From: Microcoleus sp. AS-A8
GTDB lineage: Bacteria; Cyanobacteriota; Cyanobacteriia; Cyanobacteriales; Coleofasciculaceae
Direction of reading: 5' to 3'
Length of the DNA stretch: 64,000 nucleotides
Assembly (NCBI GenBank): GCA_039962225.1
Contig: JAMPKV010000001.1
Span: forward strand, 558,001-622,000
Every line of letters begins with the position of its first letter. Within the stretch, counting starts at the first letter, position 1. A program made the position numbers and the translations under genes. Below, piece after piece: positions 17,401 through 27,265 of the stretch. The notes beneath the pieces were generated by a model. It was given only the letters and a program-made list of their open reading frames with translations. It did not search any database and was not told where the DNA came from.

Positions 17401-20333
17401 CATTACCACCGGAATATTCTCTCCCGATTGAGCAGCGTCAGCCTTTAGAAATTCGCGTAACGCAAATCGATTTGGCTCAACTCAGAAGCACCGTAGTGAA
17501 AGCTAACACAGGGGGGGCGGGGATTGCTGACAACACAGAATATATGTTGCCCAACACGGGGATTATCTACGCGACGAGGGATGATGCATTAGCGGATGTC
17601 AGTGACGACCCTGAGAGAGGTTCAGCCACAGACTTTAAGCTAGACCCGACTCGTCGCCCCAATGGTATCCGACTGATCAATGGTCAAACTCTAGCGCGGA
17701 AGGCGGATATTAACGCTTCTGATTTGAATGAAAACCGATTGGCAGAAAAGGGATTGATTCTGGCTTCAGATTTGCCAGTTTATATCAAAGGGTCTTTCAA
17801 TCTCCATGCTGCTCCAAACCCATCGGGAAGCCCGACCTTTAAGGAAGAGTTCACCACTCCCTTGCCTGATGGATTTACCAAGCCCCAGTTTTATAACCGT
17901 ACCGGTCTAGACAAGAGCTTTGCTTGTCGCAAAAATGCTTCGGGTTGTGTCGGTGATGGAGATCAGTGGCGACCGGCCAGAATTCTTGCGGATGCGGTCA
18001 CTCTGTTGTCCGGTACTTTCAGAGATGGCTACCGCAATGACGGAGACTTTGACCTCAACAACAATATCGGCAACTTAGCCGTAGAAGATCGCCTGAAGAG
18101 TGGCTTCTGGTGGAACAATTTTGTGACTACTAATCCCTGGTATGGCACAGATGGATATCCTACAGATTTAGACCCAGCAACAGGAATTCAAGACCGAAGC
18201 TCTTATCTAACCAATGGTGTAACGCCCATCCAACGCCGGGTACTGACAACGAAGGGAGGTTTCCCAGAATACAAGATGGAAATTTGTCGGAAATTTCCTG
18301 TATCGGACTGTACACCGACTGATTGGGTACTAGAGGGTGCTGGAACAACAGCGCCACCAACGGCAGATCCCCCAGTAACTCCATTAGACCAAGCTCGCTT
18401 TGTGGCTCTTGGTGATCGCCTGTTTCCCCGTCGCGTTGCTTTTCAACGGCAGGGTGGGTTGCTGCAACCAGACGCAAACGGTCAACCCATTCCTTTGGGA
18501 GTTATCGTAGACCCTGCTGATAATACAAAAACAAAAATTCAGCCATATCCTTATGGCGGCATTCCGCCTGCCGCTCAAAACAATGCACTTTGGTTCGCGA
18601 CAACAGCAACTAATGTCATTACGAATAGCAATGCTGATCCCTCAAACGGTCTCAGTTATAACAACACCAATCAACTGTTCTACCGCAATCCTTACGAAGC
18701 AGAAACAGTATCCGAAAAGCAGATCCTATTACCAGGAATGGATCAAGCACTGGTGACAGGCATCCCAATTCCAATCGGCTTAAATGGTACCTCGACAACC
18801 GAGGTCTCAGATTATGCGGTATATACCCTCGACCTCCAAACCGATCCTAATGGAAGCGCTTGTAAATTGTCACAAGCCTATGGTGCACTAAATACGGTTG
18901 CAGGCGCTCCCTGCACCACCACAACATCGACAGCGATTGGTCAATTATGGACAGGATTGCGTGCTCCAAAGGCGAGTGCCCTAGGAGTGTCCGTCAACAG
19001 TCCCGCGCTTGCACTCTCGGATGTAAGAGCCTCATCAAAAGCACCAGCCGCTCAGCTCAAGCTAACTCTCAAGGCACAGGCAAAAGTTAATGTTTACGAC
19101 TTACCGATCAATCCAACTACTGGCAATTACGAATTATCTAATGTAGAAATTACGTTAGATCGGAATTACCAGCCAGATGCACCCATCTTTGTTTTCCGCG
19201 TTCCCGGTGAGAGCTGCGCGACTCCGACAGACTTCAGTAAATGTAATATCGAAATTCAATACGCTGTCAAAATGAGGCTCAAGGGGGTCGATCCCAATAA
19301 TGTTTTCTGGGCTGCACAGGACGACCGCATGGTACGAATCCATGTCAAAGACGGCACCGAACAGATACTCCATGAACTTACAGGTAACTTCATTGGGGGC
19401 GGATTCAAAGGGATTTTCTTATTTGACCAAGCTGTGCCACCCGAAGATCCTACCCTTCCACGAGTAGCCGGACCCGTGGCAATATCTCCTGCGTTGACTG
19501 CACCAGTCATCAAGGGAGGGCGCATTCTAGGATTTAACGGGACTTATCCTAACTTCCCACTTCCCCCAAATGCGATGACAGCGATGACCGTGGTGGATCA
19601 ACCGGCGCTCCTCCCTATCTTGCAGTTACACTCCGCTCAGGGAAATCCTAAGGATGGATTTGGTACGGCAACCATCAACCAGGAGTATTGGGTACAGCGG
19701 GTACCGAAAAATACGCCCAAACAGGACAGGATGTATAACGCTGTCCTCATTATGGGTGACTCACCCTCTAGACCCCCAGGTGAGAGTGGTGGTGGACTCC
19801 CTAACTTCCCTCGTTTTCTGGAAGCTTGGGAAGATGCTGGGCCTGACGCTAGCAGTGATGAGGCGGTTAATGATATCAAGGGTAGTTTCATCCAGTTCAA
19901 AAAGAGTGCTTTTGCCACAGCTCCGTTTGAGGCGGTAGACGACCCGACACAGGATAATTCCCTGTTCTTCGACGGTGCAAGTCCTGTTTACATGACAGGG
20001 TTCACAGAGGCGGGCGGCGGAAGATCTTATATATACAAAGGTGGTGCAGCGGGTCGTTTAGCACCCTACTATCGACCCCCTCAGCGGCAATGGGGTTATG
20101 ATGTCGGACTTTTGACACAGACACCCGACTTGTTCTCCAGACGGTTCGCCAACCCAACAGTTGGTACTCCTAACCAGTACTTCAGGCAAGTAAATCGCAA
20201 TGATCCCTGGATTGAAACCTTATTGTGTGCCGCTCAGCCACAAACAGGGGGAACGGGATATAACTGGGCGATCGCCGATTCTAAGCAACGTCCAAGCAAC
20301 TGTCCACCTATAGGTGACTACACCAACAACTAA
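14496..20333 (+). CDS. hpsA: Hormogonium polysaccharide biosynthesis protein HpsA-like giant protein
   Basis: Very large protein (1945 aa) of the HpsA type, needed in Nostoc for the polysaccharide secreted by gliding hormogonia. A basic N-terminus (residues 1-48) is followed by a prepilin-like junction Gly50-Phe51 and the hydrophobic helix LPTVVMVLLVVALLTTAIVI. Thr replaces the usual Glu at mature position 5, as in GspK/PilX-type minor pseudopilins. The rest is a long secreted-looking Gly/Pro/Asn/Thr-rich domain with Asp/Asn-rich loops (DTDNNGKYDTF, DDTNGDGQYTW) that could bind calcium, and scattered Cys residues. Three to four pseudopilin genes follow directly, which supports the assignment. 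The start ATG has a GGAAAG ribosome site. It may be a large tip or scaffold component of a pseudopilus exporting polysaccharide. The precise activity is unknown. Confidence 0.82.
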   Translation: MSTRKKPTNFVQRLLKRVWRSFNVLFKALLNGVLRGLRVNKRRSRQTQAGFVLPTVVMVLLVVALLTTAIVIRSFDRSKNASNFRVDQAVLNAATPAIDRAKAKIERLLSPDENRLTGSPPGEGKSIANEGTISYVLSQPPYTFGDETQLKLVYNNPNVAPPDDPAKQTLETVWKFPVDTDNNGKYDTFTLYGIYFRNPPVETNGNPKRKRTPVEARALPQATGTGGTCAASSGGSASGTEGWYNTDGQLKKAFFVYVANVPISQADITQLPTTAQSSKYEPYKGNKGFSALEMQEDQARISLDNNAVWYDDDLVIFNVPTFRVNGRIHTNSNLMVGTGGEPIIFYQVSATESCYYTRENSLITVGGNVLIGNIASTTNTPTVTDKVEVHRYPSTANEYIDASGGSNATTTTVPREAASNSGAYDKRLNGLVQCTLSSYGTQAATDSNVSNFAGFPPEVKSDFKSRYDSTNPTSGSSILTQVLTTYFAKRIRRVSYKEVPFGTNPYVPYADLTAACAAMGSPINPPVAWMSQLPTTLPPDQNVPPVLSKLPTTTPPISPTGTENRIGDRISVGNALPTAWLKSAPPTATYAKKGDEQDITGATGQGPTKRKSQAQQLDDLGDTSRGGFWEEAAAYSGNAARNYKELAGGLRIVTGAGIYIDGEAMSNGVGTGKRGVNSFLPAPPTVAQLKQIAASDANGVKLPQEIQSATDPTNVVVWPDTMPMFRWDDTNGDGQYTWGAGEVKRGDLQMRASVVYHHAIDKGTAQKPIACVATYYDPTNADTAQNAIIFGADKQLDGLKPTNFGTSVNGITFDESALKNLRAGSNNAVLQRQANMIFPNGRWVNKPLKDALEHLRTGGESSLTLNEIASIDAANCALLILYKPTPVANSLVPLGAIQERTFLDARQIKAIHKRNTDTAGQPLTRTVGGAAVPIDRQTLLQDITDPAKLKIAELGSLAPIDPATKKESSLPPEYSLPIEQRQPLEIRVTQIDLAQLRSTVVKANTGGAGIADNTEYMLPNTGIIYATRDDALADVSDDPERGSATDFKLDPTRRPNGIRLINGQTLARKADINASDLNENRLAEKGLILASDLPVYIKGSFNLHAAPNPSGSPTFKEEFTTPLPDGFTKPQFYNRTGLDKSFACRKNASGCVGDGDQWRPARILADAVTLLSGTFRDGYRNDGDFDLNNNIGNLAVEDRLKSGFWWNNFVTTNPWYGTDGYPTDLDPATGIQDRSSYLTNGVTPIQRRVLTTKGGFPEYKMEICRKFPVSDCTPTDWVLEGAGTTAPPTADPPVTPLDQARFVALGDRLFPRRVAFQRQGGLLQPDANGQPIPLGVIVDPADNTKTKIQPYPYGGIPPAAQNNALWFATTATNVITNSNADPSNGLSYNNTNQLFYRNPYEAETVSEKQILLPGMDQALVTGIPIPIGLNGTSTTEVSDYAVYTLDLQTDPNGSACKLSQAYGALNTVAGAPCTTTTSTAIGQLWTGLRAPKASALGVSVNSPALALSDVRASSKAPAAQLKLTLKAQAKVNVYDLPINPTTGNYELSNVEITLDRNYQPDAPIFVFRVPGESCATPTDFSKCNIEIQYAVKMRLKGVDPNNVFWAAQDDRMVRIHVKDGTEQILHELTGNFIGGGFKGIFLFDQAVPPEDPTLPRVAGPVAISPALTAPVIKGGRILGFNGTYPNFPLPPNAMTAMTVVDQPALLPILQLHSAQGNPKDGFGTATINQEYWVQRVPKNTPKQDRMYNAVLIMGDSPSRPPGESGGGLPNFPRFLEAWEDAGPDASSDEAVNDIKGSFIQFKKSAFATAPFEAVDDPTQDNSLFFDGASPVYMTGFTEAGGGRSYIYKGGAAGRLAPYYRPPQRQWGYDVGLLTQTPDLFSRRFANPTVGTPNQYFRQVNRNDPWIETLLCAAQPQTGGTGYNWAIADSKQRPSNCPPIGDYTNN

Positions 20334-20358
20334 ATCCATCGGTAACTGGAAGTAACCA

Positions 20359-21171
20359 ATGAACACGCTCAAGCAACCGCAACCCCCAACCCCATCCACC
20401 CAGTCAGGGTTCACACTCATTGAGTGCTTACTCGCGATCATTATTGTCAGCGTGTTAATGGTCGCGATCGCACCGGCGGTTGTCATTTCTACTGCCACCC
20501 GACTCCAAGCGCGTCGGGTGGAACTGGCAACCCAATCCGCTAGAGCCTATGTAGATGGCGTTCGTTCCGGGAGTATTCCACCACCGCCAAATGTGATCTA
20601 CTTCAAAAACCAGAGTAAGGATGATTTGTCAGGTGCAAGCCTGTTCACTAGCGCTGGAGTTCCCACGGGTGCAGCAGGCTGGAGTTGTACGCCCGGTTAT
20701 GTCACTCAACCCGTCGCACCAACGCTGGCGAATGCTGCCCAGTATTATTGCCCAGATGGGAATAGCACCTGGCAGCTATATTGTGTCGATCTCGATGGTG
20801 GTGGCTGTAGTAGTACCTCTCCTAAAGACTTGGTCATTCAGTCATTCCGTAGCATCACTGTTCCCCCTCCCCCTGCCACTCCCAATTACACCCAACTTCC
20901 CGTAGATCCAGCAGAGGCGAACAAGGGCTATTTTTTAGGTATTCGAGTTTACAGGGCTGATGGGTTAAAAGACAGTGGAGCCTTGAGGAAGACTTCGGTT
21001 GATGCACAGGGTACAAGCAGAAGGCAATTGACTCATACCGCTGGGGTTGGTGATAGCAAATCTCCCCTAGTGGAATTGACTACAGAGATTGGACCTGCGG
21101 CTCAAAATGACCCAAGTGGGAGATGGAAGGAGCTTTGTAAGCGACTTGGAGGTGCGGGTTGTCCTCCCTAA
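20359..21171 (+). CDS. hpsB: Pseudopilin HpsB
   Basis: Type II secretion/type IV pilus-like pseudopilin of 270 aa. A polar leader (residues 1-16) ends at the prepilin peptidase site Gly17-Phe18, followed by TLIECLLAIIIVSVLMVAIAP with Glu at mature position 5. The globular part is Gly/Pro/Ser-rich with several Cys residues (for example WSCTPGY and YCVDLDGGGC) that may form disulfides. It starts 25 bases after hpsA and is in the same operon. By analogy with the Nostoc hps locus it should join a pseudopilus involved in export of hormogonium polysaccharide. Confidence 0.75.
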   Translation: MNTLKQPQPPTPSTQSGFTLIECLLAIIIVSVLMVAIAPAVVISTATRLQARRVELATQSARAYVDGVRSGSIPPPPNVIYFKNQSKDDLSGASLFTSAGVPTGAAGWSCTPGYVTQPVAPTLANAAQYYCPDGNSTWQLYCVDLDGGGCSSTSPKDLVIQSFRSITVPPPPATPNYTQLPVDPAEANKGYFLGIRVYRADGLKDSGALRKTSVDAQGTSRRQLTHTAGVGDSKSPLVELTTEIGPAAQNDPSGRWKELCKRLGGAGCPP

Positions 21172-21236
21172 TCAATAAAATTGTTCATTAAATTTTGCTT
21201 ACGCAAGTATTGGTTAGCCCAAGGGTAAAGCACATC

Positions 21237-22226
21237 ATGATTAAACTACTTCAATTATTCCTAACCTACAAATTCAGAACGACTCAGCCAGTTCAAAAAA
21301 ATGGTGGCTTTACCCTGATCGAGCTGCTAGTCGGTATGATCCTGGCATTTTTGGTGATTATACCTTTGTTAGGATTCATGGTTAATCTATTACAAACAGA
21401 TCGGCAAGAACAAGCAAAAGCGAATTCCGAACAAGAGCTTCAAGCCGCCGCTGATTATATAGCTAGAGATGTAGAGCAAGCGGTTTATATCTATGATGGC
21501 TATGGACTTGGGAAGATTCAGGCAAGCCTGCCAACTGTGGCTAACAGCGTTCCTGTTCTTGCCTTTTGGAAGCGGCAAATTATTCAGGACATTATAGATA
21601 CACCCAAGGGCAATGATGATGCCTTTGTTTATTCCCTCGTTGTCTACTACCTAACCCAGAGTGATAATACCTGTGCTAGCGGTACTTGGTCATGTACAGC
21701 TCGAATTCAGAGAGTTCAATTAAGAGATGCGGTAAAGGTTAAGGATCCAAGTAATCCTAATGTGGAAAGAATTATCCAACCTAAAGACAATGGTTTTGTG
21801 TTATTCAACCCCGAATTCGCTGCTTCTGAAGAAGATAGTATGAACGCATGGCCCTATGGTGCGTCTACTGCGGGAGCAAAAGCTCCTGAAGTCTTGATTG
21901 ATTATATTGACCACACCCCCCTTCCCGCCAATACTCCGTGGTGTCCACCCATAACACGCAAGAGAGATCCACTACCCACGGGTTATGACCTAACTACAGC
22001 CTCGAAAGTTCCAGTAACCCCTGCATCAGCTGGCTTTTTGGCTTGTGTGGACGTTGAAAACACCACAGCACAAATCTCCATTCGAGGAAACAGCCTAGCT
22101 CGTATTCAACTGAAAACACCAAACCCACCTCAATATAGTAGTGACAAATCTGTAGCAACCTACTTTCCTACAGTCCGTATCCAAGTACAAGGGCGTGGTG
22201 TATTCAAAATCAATCAGAAAAGTTAA
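21237..22226 (+). CDS. hpsC: Pseudopilin HpsC
   Basis: Larger pseudopilin (about 329 aa) with a basic leader, cleavage motif Gly-Gly-Phe-Thr-Leu-Ile-Glu (GGFTLIELLVGM) and one N-terminal hydrophobic helix with a proline (FLVIIPLLGFMV). The ATG at 21237 is preferred to a TTG at 21195, since it gives a leader of normal length. The globular domain contains paired Cys residues (CASGTWSC) and resembles GspJ-type minor pseudopilins in size. Third gene of the hpsABCD run. Confidence 0.72.
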   Translation: MIKLLQLFLTYKFRTTQPVQKNGGFTLIELLVGMILAFLVIIPLLGFMVNLLQTDRQEQAKANSEQELQAAADYIARDVEQAVYIYDGYGLGKIQASLPTVANSVPVLAFWKRQIIQDIIDTPKGNDDAFVYSLVVYYLTQSDNTCASGTWSCTARIQRVQLRDAVKVKDPSNPNVERIIQPKDNGFVLFNPEFAASEEDSMNAWPYGASTAGAKAPEVLIDYIDHTPLPANTPWCPPITRKRDPLPTGYDLTTASKVPVTPASAGFLACVDVENTTAQISIRGNSLARIQLKTPNPPQYSSDKSVATYFPTVRIQVQGRGVFKINQKS

Positions 22227-22286
22227 AGCATTTTTTATTGGTTAACATCACAGCGACTATTGGCATATATCTAACGGCAGGGCATT

Positions 22287-22961
22287 ATGAAAAAAACAGC
22301 TTTCTTATTGAAACTTAGAACCCACCTTGTACAAAAAATACCCGCAATTAATAACTCTTCCTACCCAGGAGATTCGGGTTACACATTAATAGAACTGTTG
22401 GTCATAACGATCATCATCGGTATCTTAGCAGCGATCGCCGCTCCGGGTTGGCTTGGCTTCATCAACCAGCGCCGGGTGAGTGCGGCTAACGAAGTTGTCC
22501 TCAGAGCGCTACAGGAAGCACAGAATCTGGCTAAAAGCAGAAAACTAAGCTACAGCGTTGCCTTTGGAACTAAAGATGATGTTCCTGCAATCGCTGTTTA
22601 TCAAACTGGCACTACTCCTAGCGACGCTGAATGGAGAAGTTTGGGCAAGGATTTAGCCCTCAAACCAGGGCAAGTTGTACTGGGTAGTAACCTAGCCGAT
22701 GGTCACAACCAGAAGGCAGGTTCTAGTCCTTCTTTGGGTAATTTGAGTCCTACAACCGATAATTCGGCTCTTAAGAAGATGATTAGCTTTGACTACTTCG
22801 GTGCTTTGTACAGAGGCTCGTCAGATCCGGAGACAGATTTAACAATTGCAGTAGCTGCCAGCAATGGTAATGGTTATATTGAATCAACAATGCGCTGTGT
22901 TAAAGTCAAATCCCTTTTAGGGTCGCTCAAAACAGGCAAAGGAGCTGAGTGTAAGAACTAG
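22287..22961 (+). CDS. hpsD: Pseudopilin HpsD (GspH-like)
   Basis: Pseudopilin of 224 aa with leader ending at Gly-Tyr, then TLIELLVITIIIGILAAIAAP (cited in part: TLIELLVITIIIG), with Glu at mature position 5 and the Pro of the pilin helix. The following NQRRVSAANEVVLRALQEAQ segment is typical of GspH/FimT-like minor pilins. Two C-terminal Cys residues (RCVKV and ECKN) may form a disulfide. It lies 60 bases after hpsC and is followed by a terminator-like stem, so it may be the last gene of the hpsABCD transcript. Confidence 0.72.
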   Translation: MKKTAFLLKLRTHLVQKIPAINNSSYPGDSGYTLIELLVITIIIGILAAIAAPGWLGFINQRRVSAANEVVLRALQEAQNLAKSRKLSYSVAFGTKDDVPAIAVYQTGTTPSDAEWRSLGKDLALKPGQVVLGSNLADGHNQKAGSSPSLGNLSPTTDNSALKKMISFDYFGALYRGSSDPETDLTIAVAASNGNGYIESTMRCVKVKSLLGSLKTGKGAECKN

Positions 22962-23052
22962 GCGGCGAGTTCACATTGACTTACTACTTATTCATCGCCA
23001 GTAGTAGGGAGGGCCAGGACTTACTCTACATAGAATAAGTTTTTCCGAGTAG

Positions 23053-23085
23053 GGGCACGACAATTTCGTGCCCTATAGTTTTTTT
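23053..23085 (+). terminator. Probable intrinsic terminator after hpsD
   Basis: GGGCACGA (23053-23060) pairs perfectly with TCGTGCCC (23066-23073) around a five-base loop, followed five bases later by seven T residues. It belongs to the same dispersed palindrome type as 14028-14047. The remaining gap 22962-23345 contains no gene that I can see. Confidence 0.6.
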
Positions 23086-23345
23086 GCCTTGCCATTTCAG
23101 GACTTAGGCAAATTTTTTGTGGAATCGCCATTCGCCCCTACGCTGTACTTCATTTAACTACACATCATACAAATACATCCGAGAAAACCCTGATTTTTTG
23201 AGATTGGGGCTTTTTTGTTTTTCAGAGTTTTTACGCTGTTTAACTTGCCAACAATCGAATTAAATCTGAATAAAGGAAATTCAAAAACCTGCTTTTCAGG
23301 TTAATCAATTCTGCTCACCAAATCGTTTGCTCAGGGTGATAATCA

Positions 23346-23915
23346 ATGCAAGCAAAGACACGTAATCACAGCAGAACCGCCTCTCTATCAACCGCTGGAT
23401 TTACGCTCCTGGAAACCATGATTGTAACGTCAATCATCGGGATTTCGGCTGCGATCGCTGCGCCAAGTTGGTCAAGTTTCGTCAACCGCCAGAGTCTCAA
23501 CACTGCCCAAAGCCAAGTTTACCAAGCCATGCAGGAAACAAAAAGCAACGCCATGCACCAAAAAGTAACCTGGCAATTCAGCGTTCGGGAAATATCTATT
23601 AAGGGAAAGACAACTGTTCAGTGGGCGATTCATCCAGAAAGTGTTAACCCTACTGCCGCCAACTGGCAGAGTTTAGCACCCCAGCTTCAACTCGACGCTC
23701 CAGAGACGACTTTATATACAGACAAAAAGAATGGCGTTCAGCGAGTCCAATTTAACTACATCGGCAACACCGATGGGCAACTCGGACAGATAACCCTAAG
23801 CACAAAAAATAGCAGGAAGCTTAAACGCTGTGTGTACGTTTCCACCCTCATAGGAACTGTGCGAACTGGGAAAGAGCATCCTAAGCCCAATATCCGCAAG
23901 AAGTCTTGTTATTGA
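23346..23915 (+). CDS. Additional GspH-type pseudopilin
   Basis: Pseudopilin of 189 aa: leader to Gly19-Phe20, then TLLETMIVTSIIGISAAIAAP (motif GFTLLETMIV) with Glu at mature position 5, followed by SFVNRQSLNTAQSQVYQAMQ. It is clearly related to HpsD in helix, length and the closing CVYVSTLIGTVRTGKE segment, which parallels HpsD CVKVKSLLGSLKTGKG, so it looks like a duplicate of hpsD. It is separated from hpsD by 384 bases with a terminator-like stem and may have its own promoter. Confidence 0.75.
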   Translation: MQAKTRNHSRTASLSTAGFTLLETMIVTSIIGISAAIAAPSWSSFVNRQSLNTAQSQVYQAMQETKSNAMHQKVTWQFSVREISIKGKTTVQWAIHPESVNPTAANWQSLAPQLQLDAPETTLYTDKKNGVQRVQFNYIGNTDGQLGQITLSTKNSRKLKRCVYVSTLIGTVRTGKEHPKPNIRKKSCY

Positions 23916-24053
23916 TGTCAAATAATCACCCAACTCGAAGAGCGATCGCCTGAATTTTGTTGGATACTCATTTCGTAGCGTCACGCATCGCTCTCAAGAG
24001 GATAACAGGCATCGAGTGGGCTAGGCGCAGCCGTAACCCACCCTAGCTAACTC

Positions 24054-26357
24054 CTACTCGTTAAAATTTGGCTGTAGCGCCGCCTGAGTCTTCTCACGAT
24101 TGATCTTGAGAATCAATACCCCCAATGGTGGTAAACACAAATCCAACGAGTAAGGCTGATTGTGGTATGACCACTCATCCGTCCATTTACCGCCAAGGTT
24201 CCCCATATTGCTACCCCCGTACTCACGGGCATCACTATTAAACAGTTCCGTGTAAAATCCCATCTCTGGAACACCCACACGGTAGTGACTATGAGGCTGA
24301 GGTGTGAAATTGCAGACTGCAATCACAAACTCCCCAGTATCTTTGGAACGACGGATAAATGAAACCACACTATGGCGATTATCACTGCAATCAATCCATT
24401 GAAATCCCTCTTGAGCAAAATCTTGCGAATAAAGAGACGGTTCGCTGCGATAAAGCTGATTCAGGTCAGTGATAAACTGCTTCAACTTTTGATGTGGTTC
24501 ATATTGCAACAAATGCCACTCTAAATCAGCCCAGACATTCCATTCACTCCACTGACCAAACTCCATGCTCATAAAGAGCGTTTTCTTACCAGGGTGAGTG
24601 AACATATAGGTAAACAAGCAACGCACATTGGCAAGCTTCTGCCACTCATCCCCTGGCATCTTACCGATTATATTGCTCTTGCCGTGGACGACTTCGTCGT
24701 GGGAAAGCGCCAGCATGTAGTTCTCGCTGTGGTGATACCACATACTGAACGTAATATTGTTCTGGTGGAACTGACGGAACCAAGGGTCCATGTGGAAGTA
24801 GTCCAACATGTCATGCATCCAGCCCATGTTCCACTTCAAATTAAAGCCCAAACCTCCTACATAGGTCGGCCAAGACACCATCGGCCAGTCTGTAGATTCC
24901 TCTGCAATTGAGAGGACACCGGGGAAATAACTAAAAATCACATGATTCGTCTGGCGCAGGAAATCCGCCGCCTCAATATTCTCGCGACCCCCGTACTGGT
25001 TGGTGACCCACTCTCCAGGCTTGCGGCAATAGTCGAGGTAAAGCATGGAAGCGACAGCATCCACCCGCATCCCATCAATGTGGTATTTATCGAACCAGAA
25101 CAGAGCGTTGGCAACCAGGAAGTTTCGGACTTCGTTGCGGTTGTAGTTGAACACCAACGTGCCCCACTCCTTATGCTCACCCTTACGAGGGTCGGCATGT
25201 TCATAAAGATGGGTACCATCAAAGAATGCCAAACCGTGACCATCTTTGGGGAAGTGACCGGGAACCCAGTCCACAATCACCCCAATCCCGTTGCGGTGGC
25301 ATTCGTCAACGAAGTACATAAAGTCTTCTGGTGTCCCGAAGCGGGAGGTACAGGCATAATAACCTGTGACCTGATATCCCCAGGAACCATCAAAAGGATG
25401 CTCTGCGATGGGTAACAGCTCAACGTGAGTGAATCCCAACTCTTTAACGTAGGGAATCAGCCGATGTGCCAGTTCGCGGTAAGTGAGGAAACGCGCTCCA
25501 GGTCTTAGTTCCGAAACCAAAACTACTGGTTCCGTCTCACCATTGGGTAACTGAGGCGGTTCTGCGGCGGAGGCATTCAGCCAGGAACCCAAATGAACTT
25601 CATAGACAGAAATCGGATGAGTCAGAGGATCGGTATGACGCCGTTGTTCCATCCACTCAGCATCATTCCACTTATAAGCATTCAGGTCTGTAACGATCGA
25701 TGCTGTTTTGGGTCGGACTTCTTGCTGGAAACCATAGGGGTCTGATTTTTCGTAGATGTGACCGTCATAGTTTTTGATTTCGTATTTATAGTGCTCCCCA
25801 ACACCGATTCCGGGAATAAACAGGTCCCAAACACCAGTAGAACCTTTACGCATTTGGTGTTTACGCCCATCCCAGTAGTTAAAATCGCCTAAAAGCGAGA
25901 CGTTGCGAGCATTGGGTGCCCATACGGCAAAGTAGACACCTTTAACACCCTCTATTTCTACTGAGTGCGCCCCCAGTTTCTCGTAGATGCGGTGATGATT
26001 GCCTTCGCTAAATAGATACAGGTCAAAATCTGTCAACAGGGGGGAGCGGAAGGCGTAAGGGTCGTAGAGTACCCGCTCATGCTCTCCTTCCTGAGTCCGT
26101 AGCTGATAGTTCGCCAGAGCCGGTGCCTCAATTTTGGCTTCAAAGAAGTGAGGATGATGCACCGCATGCATAGGGTATTCCATCCTTTCTTCTGGACAAA
26201 CTACCCACGCGGCTTCTGCATTCGGTAGATAAGCCCGTACTACCCAGCCAGTCTTACCATCCTGCTCAAATCGGTGGGGACCTAGGACTTCAAACGGATC
26301 GTGATGTTGGTTCCAAACAATACGGTCAATTTGTTCGGGGGCGATCGTTAGGGACAT
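24054..26357 (-). CDS. glgB: 1,4-alpha-glucan branching enzyme
   Basis: GH13 enzyme that makes alpha-1,6 branches in glycogen. An N-terminal CBM48-type beta-sandwich (two modules, with DPFEVLGPH near residue 20 and [15 protein letters not shown] near 150) precedes the catalytic barrel. Conserved regions are DWVPGHF (region I), [10 protein letters not shown] with the nucleophilic Asp (region II), AEEST with the acid Glu (region III) and LSHDEVVHG (region IV), and the C-terminal beta domain follows. The ATG at 26357 (MSLTIAPEQ) matches the usual cyanobacterial N-terminus; an upstream TTG at 26378 would add seven residues. Length 767 aa is normal. It is convergent with the pseudopilin gene and apparently monocistronic. 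Confidence 0.96.
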   Translation of the reverse strand: MSLTIAPEQIDRIVWNQHHDPFEVLGPHRFEQDGKTGWVVRAYLPNAEAAWVVCPEERMEYPMHAVHHPHFFEAKIEAPALANYQLRTQEGEHERVLYDPYAFRSPLLTDFDLYLFSEGNHHRIYEKLGAHSVEIEGVKGVYFAVWAPNARNVSLLGDFNYWDGRKHQMRKGSTGVWDLFIPGIGVGEHYKYEIKNYDGHIYEKSDPYGFQQEVRPKTASIVTDLNAYKWNDAEWMEQRRHTDPLTHPISVYEVHLGSWLNASAAEPPQLPNGETEPVVLVSELRPGARFLTYRELAHRLIPYVKELGFTHVELLPIAEHPFDGSWGYQVTGYYACTSRFGTPEDFMYFVDECHRNGIGVIVDWVPGHFPKDGHGLAFFDGTHLYEHADPRKGEHKEWGTLVFNYNRNEVRNFLVANALFWFDKYHIDGMRVDAVASMLYLDYCRKPGEWVTNQYGGRENIEAADFLRQTNHVIFSYFPGVLSIAEESTDWPMVSWPTYVGGLGFNLKWNMGWMHDMLDYFHMDPWFRQFHQNNITFSMWYHHSENYMLALSHDEVVHGKSNIIGKMPGDEWQKLANVRCLFTYMFTHPGKKTLFMSMEFGQWSEWNVWADLEWHLLQYEPHQKLKQFITDLNQLYRSEPSLYSQDFAQEGFQWIDCSDNRHSVVSFIRRSKDTGEFVIAVCNFTPQPHSHYRVGVPEMGFYTELFNSDAREYGGSNMGNLGGKWTDEWSYHNQPYSLDLCLPPLGVLILKINREKTQAALQPNFNE

Positions 26358-26656
26358 CAAGTTATCTACCTCAATCAACAGAGAGCCAGAGCGTTATAAT
26401 AACTTTAATATTTATATATATTTTTGTTTTTTTCTACACATTTTTCTTCAACTTGATAAAATAAACCTCCCTAAGCGGCTAGCCGCACCTGCTAGAGACA
26501 GATTTCTCGCAATTAAGCGGCTCAAGAAAACCTGAGCCAAGCTAGTATATACCATTCTGCTTTTGGTCAGTTCTGCCTCACTTAGGGAAGTGATTGATGC
26601 AGAGAGTATCGTATGAAAATCTAAACCTTACCCCATAGAGTTTCCACAGGTATTTG
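26358..26656. other. glgB upstream region
   Basis: Non-coding and AT-rich next to glgB (runs of T and A around 26400-26460, likely promoter), with a perfect palindrome GCGGCT-AGCCGC at 26475-26486 and a second AAGCGGCT at about 26514. No gene seen. Confidence 0.4.
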
Positions 26657-26947
26657 TTACAAAGGAGTCACTGTTCGGAATAGCTGGCGCAGACGGAGCA
26701 AGAAAATCAACTGTCGAATGTTTGGGCTGACTTGGGGGGGAGATGAGCGTTCTGCCAACTGGGCTTTTAGCTGGGCATATTCGGCTGCGGTTAAGGGTTT
26801 GCCATCGACTGGCGATCGCGCTTCAGTGATAATCTCGGTTCTCAATACCTCTTCGGGCACTTCATCCGAGGGAGGTAGACACACCGCCGGCTGACTTGTA
26901 ACAACGGTGATCCCCCACAAAAGAGATAGGAATCTGAATTGGGTCAT
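26657..26947 (-). CDS. Conserved cyanobacterial small secreted protein
   Basis: Protein of 96 aa. A hydrophobic N-terminus (FRFLSLLWGITVVTSQPAVC) reads as a signal peptide or lipid-anchor segment, followed by an acidic stretch (DEVPEEVLRTEIITEARSP) and the motif DGKPLTAAEYAQLKAQL, which recurs in small cyanobacterial proteins of unknown function. The C-terminus is a basic amphipathic helix (IRQLIFLLRLRQLFRTV). It lies about 320 bases upstream of a lipoprotein gene on the same strand. Function unknown; probably periplasmic or membrane-bound. Confidence 0.65.
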   Translation of the reverse strand: MTQFRFLSLLWGITVVTSQPAVCLPPSDEVPEEVLRTEIITEARSPVDGKPLTAAEYAQLKAQLAERSSPPQVSPNIRQLIFLLRLRQLFRTVTPL

Positions 26948-27265
26948 GGGTCATCGAGAAGGGTAATGCTAGGTTAAAGCTTTACTTTTAACCTTTCTTT
27001 AGAGGTAAGAAGCCTTTAAGGGATAAGAGTTGATCCATGAATTTGCTCTTAACGGAGCGATTTTCTGGGCAGCCAAGTAAAATACGACACCCGACAGACT
27101 GTCTGGATGTCGCAACAGTGTAAGAAGTAAATTTTCTTCCCTTAATAAGCCATCGCGATTCTCTTGATAGTTATGTTGCTGACGTACCAAGCATGACCAA
27201 CGCTTTTCGCGAGGGGACTGGCTAAGCACGTACAGCCAAATCTATCCCACCAGAACGCTTCTATG

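Noticed and set aside
26999-27229. 76-codon minus-strand open frame
   Set aside because: No ribosome site, no recognisable protein pattern, and it spans sequence with short inverted repeats. Probably chance.
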